A stretch of DNA of 64,000 nt. Source: Leptodontidium sp. MPI-SDFR-AT-0119. Its lineage: Eukaryota; Ascomycota; Leotiomycetes; Helotiales; Leptodontidiaceae. This document shows positions 61,067 to 64,000 of this stretch, piece after piece (position 1 is the first letter of the stretch; each line of letters starts with the position of its first letter). Both the position numbers and the translations under genes were made by a program. The stretch spans positions 62,001 to 126,000 of the forward strand of contig JAHLEZ010000003.1 in the NCBI GenBank assembly GCA_020726505.1, in the 5' to 3' direction. A model generated the notes under the pieces. The model was not told the origin of the DNA. It ran no database searches and saw only the letters and a program-made list of their open reading frames with translations.

Positions 61067-61963
61067 CTACTGTGCACCCATGACATCCAGATCCAACGTC
61101 CAAGACTCTTTCTCCTGATCATACAAACCCCAGAATTTCTCCGCGATGGCTGTAGGGTTAAGAAATTTGTCATCCTCGGACACCTGGCCGCCCACGTTGA
61201 GAAGAGCACAGTGAATATCTATTCGCTAATCAGCAATTCACTCTCATCATCTAGGGTTCACGCCGAATCTTGTTGTCTTCTCTGCAACCTATGTGCAACG
61301 CAGGCCAAATTTTATGAGTAGGAGAGAACGGCGGAACGAGAGAGCAGGACTCATGAAAGCCAAACCAACATACCAGGAAACGACAGTCCTAAACTCTGCA
61401 CCAAAACCCTCTGACTAGCCTTCACCATCGAAAGCGAGAAGAACGCAGGATACGGATATTTCCACAACAAGCTGCTTGTGACCAGGAAGCTCGGTTTCTG
61501 CTCCACTGGCAGCTTGCTGAGGATGGGCATAGCCCATTGCGCAGCAGTGTACAAGGCAATATTCGTAACCTAATCCCTCTGAATTAGCCACTTCCCGTCC
61601 ATTCTCGATATTTTGAGCACAAACCATGAAATCCTTCACAATCTCCTCCTCAGCCTCCTCCAAAAGCTTGCTCGGTTGCACACGAGCAGCGTTGAACACA
61701 ACACATGTCACGTTTCCCCACTCAGCAACCTCTTTTAAGACGACCTTGAACTTCTCGCTCTCTACGATATCCACACTCCAGGTCTTGACTTCGATGGTCT
61801 TGCCAGTGACACAGGCTTCGATGGCTTTTGCCTCAGAGGCGAGACGAGTGGCGTCCCGGGAGATGATGGCTACTTTGGAGAATTTCTTCTGTGCGAAGGA
61901 CTTGCTGATTGCGAGTCCGAGACCGGGACCTGAGCCGATGAGGAGAAGAGTTGGAGTGGACAT
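61067..61963 (-). CDS. Short-chain dehydrogenase/reductase-like protein, atypical active site
   Basis: Rossmann-fold protein from three exons. MSTPTLLLIGSGPGLGLAISKSFAQKKFSKVAIISRD binds the nucleotide, with GSGPGLG in place of the classical TGxxxGxG. VVFNAARV corresponds to the NNAG strand. The joins are EEIVKDFM|VTNIALYTAAQWAMPILSKLP and SLGLSFP|DIHCALLNVGGQVSEDD. It ends LDLDVMGAQ at 61067. Ser is present in SFLVTSSLLWKY, but the usual YxxxK reads LSMVK, so the catalytic Tyr is missing while Lys is kept. It may be non-classical or use another mechanism. A longer frame extends upstream to 62200, but MSTPT is the natural start. It is convergent with the Zn2Cys6 gene, 147 bp apart. Confidence 0.85.
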
Positions 61964-62660
61964 GTTTGTTTTTGGGTTGTCGTGTCGTGAGAGATCGGAT
62001 AGTTTGGTAGTAATAGATTGACTTGGTAGGAGGGAAGGGGAAGAGGCGGCCAGAGAACTAGTCACTTCTGCAAAACGAGAAACTGGACCTGACGGGTATA
62101 GATATGAAAGGGAAAGAGAGCCGTCAACTGAAATAGTATTTATATTTATATACCACGTCACGGAATTACACTGGTGCGTCGGAGTGGCCAGTCCCATCAT
62201 CAGATCAGATCAAACCCCGGCCTAGTTACAAGCTGCGGGCTCCCCATGCCCGCAGCTACTTTGAGACATGAAGAAGTTTTTGCTAAGGACTTAAGGGTAT
62301 ATGATTTCGAGATAGGCGTTTCTATTGATTTGATATCATCTTTTCCGTGGCTAAGAAAAATAAACAAGCGTACAGCGCAAAATGTGGATAGTGAGATTTT
62401 GGCTGCTGGTGCGGCCGTCCCCTGTAACCGCTAAGAGAGGGGTTGATTTGGTGGGCGATGGACATCTTAGTGGTGGATTTAGCGAGGGATAAGGGGGGAG
62501 CCGGTTGGTGAGATGAGCAAAACGGACTGGAGGTGAGGTTCAGTTTAGCGGCGTGAGCTACGGATATTGTTATATCGGCAATTATATTTACAGTAAAATC
62601 TGTCTATTGAGGTGGCGGGGAGTTATACAACCACTTCTAGCGTTAAGGTATACTCGTCGG
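61964..62660. other. Intergenic
   Basis: Promoter of the SDR gene (tatttatatttatataccacg at about 62137 on the plus strand) and spacer toward the repeat-rich right end. No gene seen. Confidence 0.35.
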
Positions 62661-62689
62661 TTTCCTGATTTTTTTTTTTGAAATATTTA

Positions 62690-62746
62690 CCGACCTACGC
62701 CAGCAGGTCGGACCCAGCAACTTGGACATCCCAGCAACTTAGACAC
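62690..62746. repeat. Inverted and tandem short repeats at a probable transposon end
   Basis: CCGACCT (62690-62696) faces AGGTCGG (62705-62711). It is followed by two tandem 17-base units starting cccagcaactt (62713-62729 and 62730-62746). These may be the left terminal region of the decayed pogo-like element to the right. A matching right end is not visible in the window. Confidence 0.45.
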
Positions 62747-63059
62747 AGCGAGACCGACCTAATTAACTACTTTACACAACCAATTCTAGTCCGTTTGACT
62801 TGATTTTTTCATAGAAAGATACGCCGTAATTGAAATTATAATTACTAAATAAGTGTATTAGGGTTAGGGCTAATTAATAAGGTGTTGTTTGGAGTTGAAT
62901 ATAGATTTTGAATGAATATTCTACAGGTCTTGGCGCTACGGGATATCCCGTAGGGCATCGACAGGGGTGCGAATCCCGTCTAGATTCCCCCTCCAACACG
63001 TAAAAACGCGATTTATCTTACCTACACACACACTATTCAATCCAGACCACGAACTACGC

Positions 63060-63640
63060 CTACAATAGCCAAATCTACGCCTCAAATCAAGCATGGAGGG
63101 TCTAAGAGAGGCAAGAAGAAGTCCTCTTTAGATGCTAGTATTGCTCGCATACGGAAGAAGCCCAAATATAAGACCCCCGCATATATGAGCCAGGAGGCTA
63201 GGATTCAAGCTGCCCTGGAGGTATATGAGAACCCCGACGACACCGATATTACTAGTCTACGTATTGCCGCCGGCGTCTTTAGTAGAGTCAGTTACTCTAC
63301 TTTAAATCACCGTTACAAGAAGAGAGACAGTTCAAAGAATTTGGCTGAGAATAGCGGCCATAACAAGAAGTTAAATAAAGCTCAAGAGGCGTCTTTGATA
63401 TAGTATATTGATATTGCTATTGAGAGAGGCTTTCTTATGAGATATAATATGATTATTGCCGCTGCAACTATAATATTAAGTCTCTCTATAGAAGTTTTCC
63501 AGCGAATTAGACATAATTAGGCCAAAAGATAGGTTAAAAGAATAGACGCCGCTAGCCGATATTATACTTTACGGACTACTTCAATAGACCAAAAGCGTAA
63601 AGATTATATGACGATTAGAGAGATCACTGGTTGCTTTTAA
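63060..63640 (+). pseudogene. Degenerate pogo/Fot1-like transposase, N-terminal part
   Basis: The reading frame around 63185-63403 gives a Psq-type helix-turn-helix start (RIQAALEVYENPDDTDITSLRIAAGVFSRVSYSTLNHRYKKR). It continues past a stop as YIDIAIERGFLMRYNMIIAAATIIL and then HN*AKR*VKR, which matches the conserved order of fungal pogo-like transposases (GFPxRxxMIRxxA, VGxxWxxRFxKR). Stops replace conserved Trp or Phe positions. No DDE domain remains. The sequence is AT-rich with many TA steps, as expected of RIP-mutated repeats. Confidence 0.65.
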
Positions 63641-63687
63641 AAGTTAGCTGTAATAATGGCTAAATACTCAATACATTAGAAAGATAT

Positions 63688-63934
63688 TGTGACGACTGTC
63701 GCTGTCCAGAGCCTCATTTCCACCGGCTCCACTTAGTGCTGCCCGATCAGGACGTACCGAGATTACTATAGTACTAAGTATACTAACCTCTTGTATATAG
63801 ACTTATTCTTTCCTTACCTTCTTTCCTCTGTAGTTGTAGATTCTAAGTTAATACTTAATATCGTTATATGTCCTGTGTTAATATGTGAGGCGTCAGTTAC
63901 ACGTGATTGCCGTCTTTTTAGGGCAAGCGTCACA
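63688..63934. mobile_element. Probable solo LTR (247 bp)
   Basis: Starts TGTGACG and ends CGTCACA, a perfect 7-bp terminal inverted repeat with TG..CA ends. It contains a TATA-like cttgtatatagac (about 63791). No tRNA primer site or polypurine tract is visible next to it, so it looks like a solitary LTR. The five flanking bases on each side do not match, so no target duplication is evident. Confidence 0.5.
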
Positions 63935-64000
63935 TTATCTATAACTCTTTTCTCTACGTCTAAGAAAACAGTAAATATCCCTCGCCCCCTAATTCTCCTA

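Noticed and set aside
62868..62880. Telomere-like ttagggttaggg
   Set aside because: Only two units; expected by chance in AT-rich sequence and not evidence of a telomere or chromosome fusion.
1..64000. CRISPR array or bacterial-type operon
   Set aside because: No regular spaced repeats were seen, and gene structure with spliceosomal introns shows a eukaryotic genome.

Overview
The window looks like nuclear DNA of a filamentous ascomycete (Pezizomycotina). Its protein-coding genes are split by short GT..AG introns of about 44-150 nt with CTAAC-like branch sites and CT-rich 5' leaders. The families present are typical of that group: HET-like membrane protein, PTH11/rhodopsin-type receptor, DUF7053, T5orf172/DUF1766, fungal lactonase, Zn2Cys6 regulator and DUF3435 tyrosine recombinase. 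Leotiomycetes (Helotiales) is my guess from the family mix; it is inference, not something the sequence proves.

Layout. 0.3-2 kb (-): CorA-like membrane protein. 3.1-6.2 kb (+): HET-like membrane protein carrying one apparent frameshift. 7.7-9.8 kb (-): lactose-permease-type sugar transporter. 9.9-14 kb: gene-poor. 14.1-15.8 kb (+): hexose transporter. 16.5-18.0 kb (+): beta-lactamase/transesterase. 19.6-20.2 kb: remnant of an F-box/LRR-like gene. 21.1-22.3 kb (+): T5orf172-domain protein. 22.9-24.6 kb (-): Baeyer-Villiger-type FAD monooxygenase. 25.2 and 29.6 kb: two MITE-like inverted-repeat elements. 28.2-29.0 kb (+): DUF7053 protein. 30.23-30.39 kb (-): a tRNA-Ala(AGC) gene with two insertions. 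30.7-33.3 kb (+): an intact DUF3435 tyrosine recombinase, the family that includes Starship captains. 35.1-36.8 kb (-): a third sugar transporter. 38.8-39.7 kb: broken GH28 polygalacturonase. 41.1-42.6 kb (+): secreted subtilisin. 44.0-48.7 kb (+): full-size ABC-B transporter. 49.4-51.0 kb (-): rhodopsin-domain protein. 51.5-53.3 kb: diverged repeats and a sacsin-like remnant. 54.4-56.6 kb (+): secreted lactonase-type propeller fused to a LysM domain. 58.6-60.9 kb (+): Zn2Cys6 regulator. 61.1-62.0 kb (-): atypical SDR. 62.6-64 kb: decayed pogo-like transposase and a solo LTR.

The genes do not form an obvious biosynthetic cluster. The theme is nutrient uptake and extracellular life: three sugar transporters of different subfamilies, a secreted protease, a (dead) pectinase, a chitin-binding-type LysM fusion, an exporter and a receptor-like membrane protein.

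The most unusual feature is the tRNA-Ala gene at 30227-30385. Removing a 36-nt anticodon-loop intron and a 51-nt T-arm insertion leaves a perfect 72-nt cloverleaf with the G3:U70 alanine identity pair. The T-arm insertion looks like a spliceosomal intron (GTATGT...CTAAC...CAG). It lies 353 bp upstream of the tyrosine recombinase start codon.
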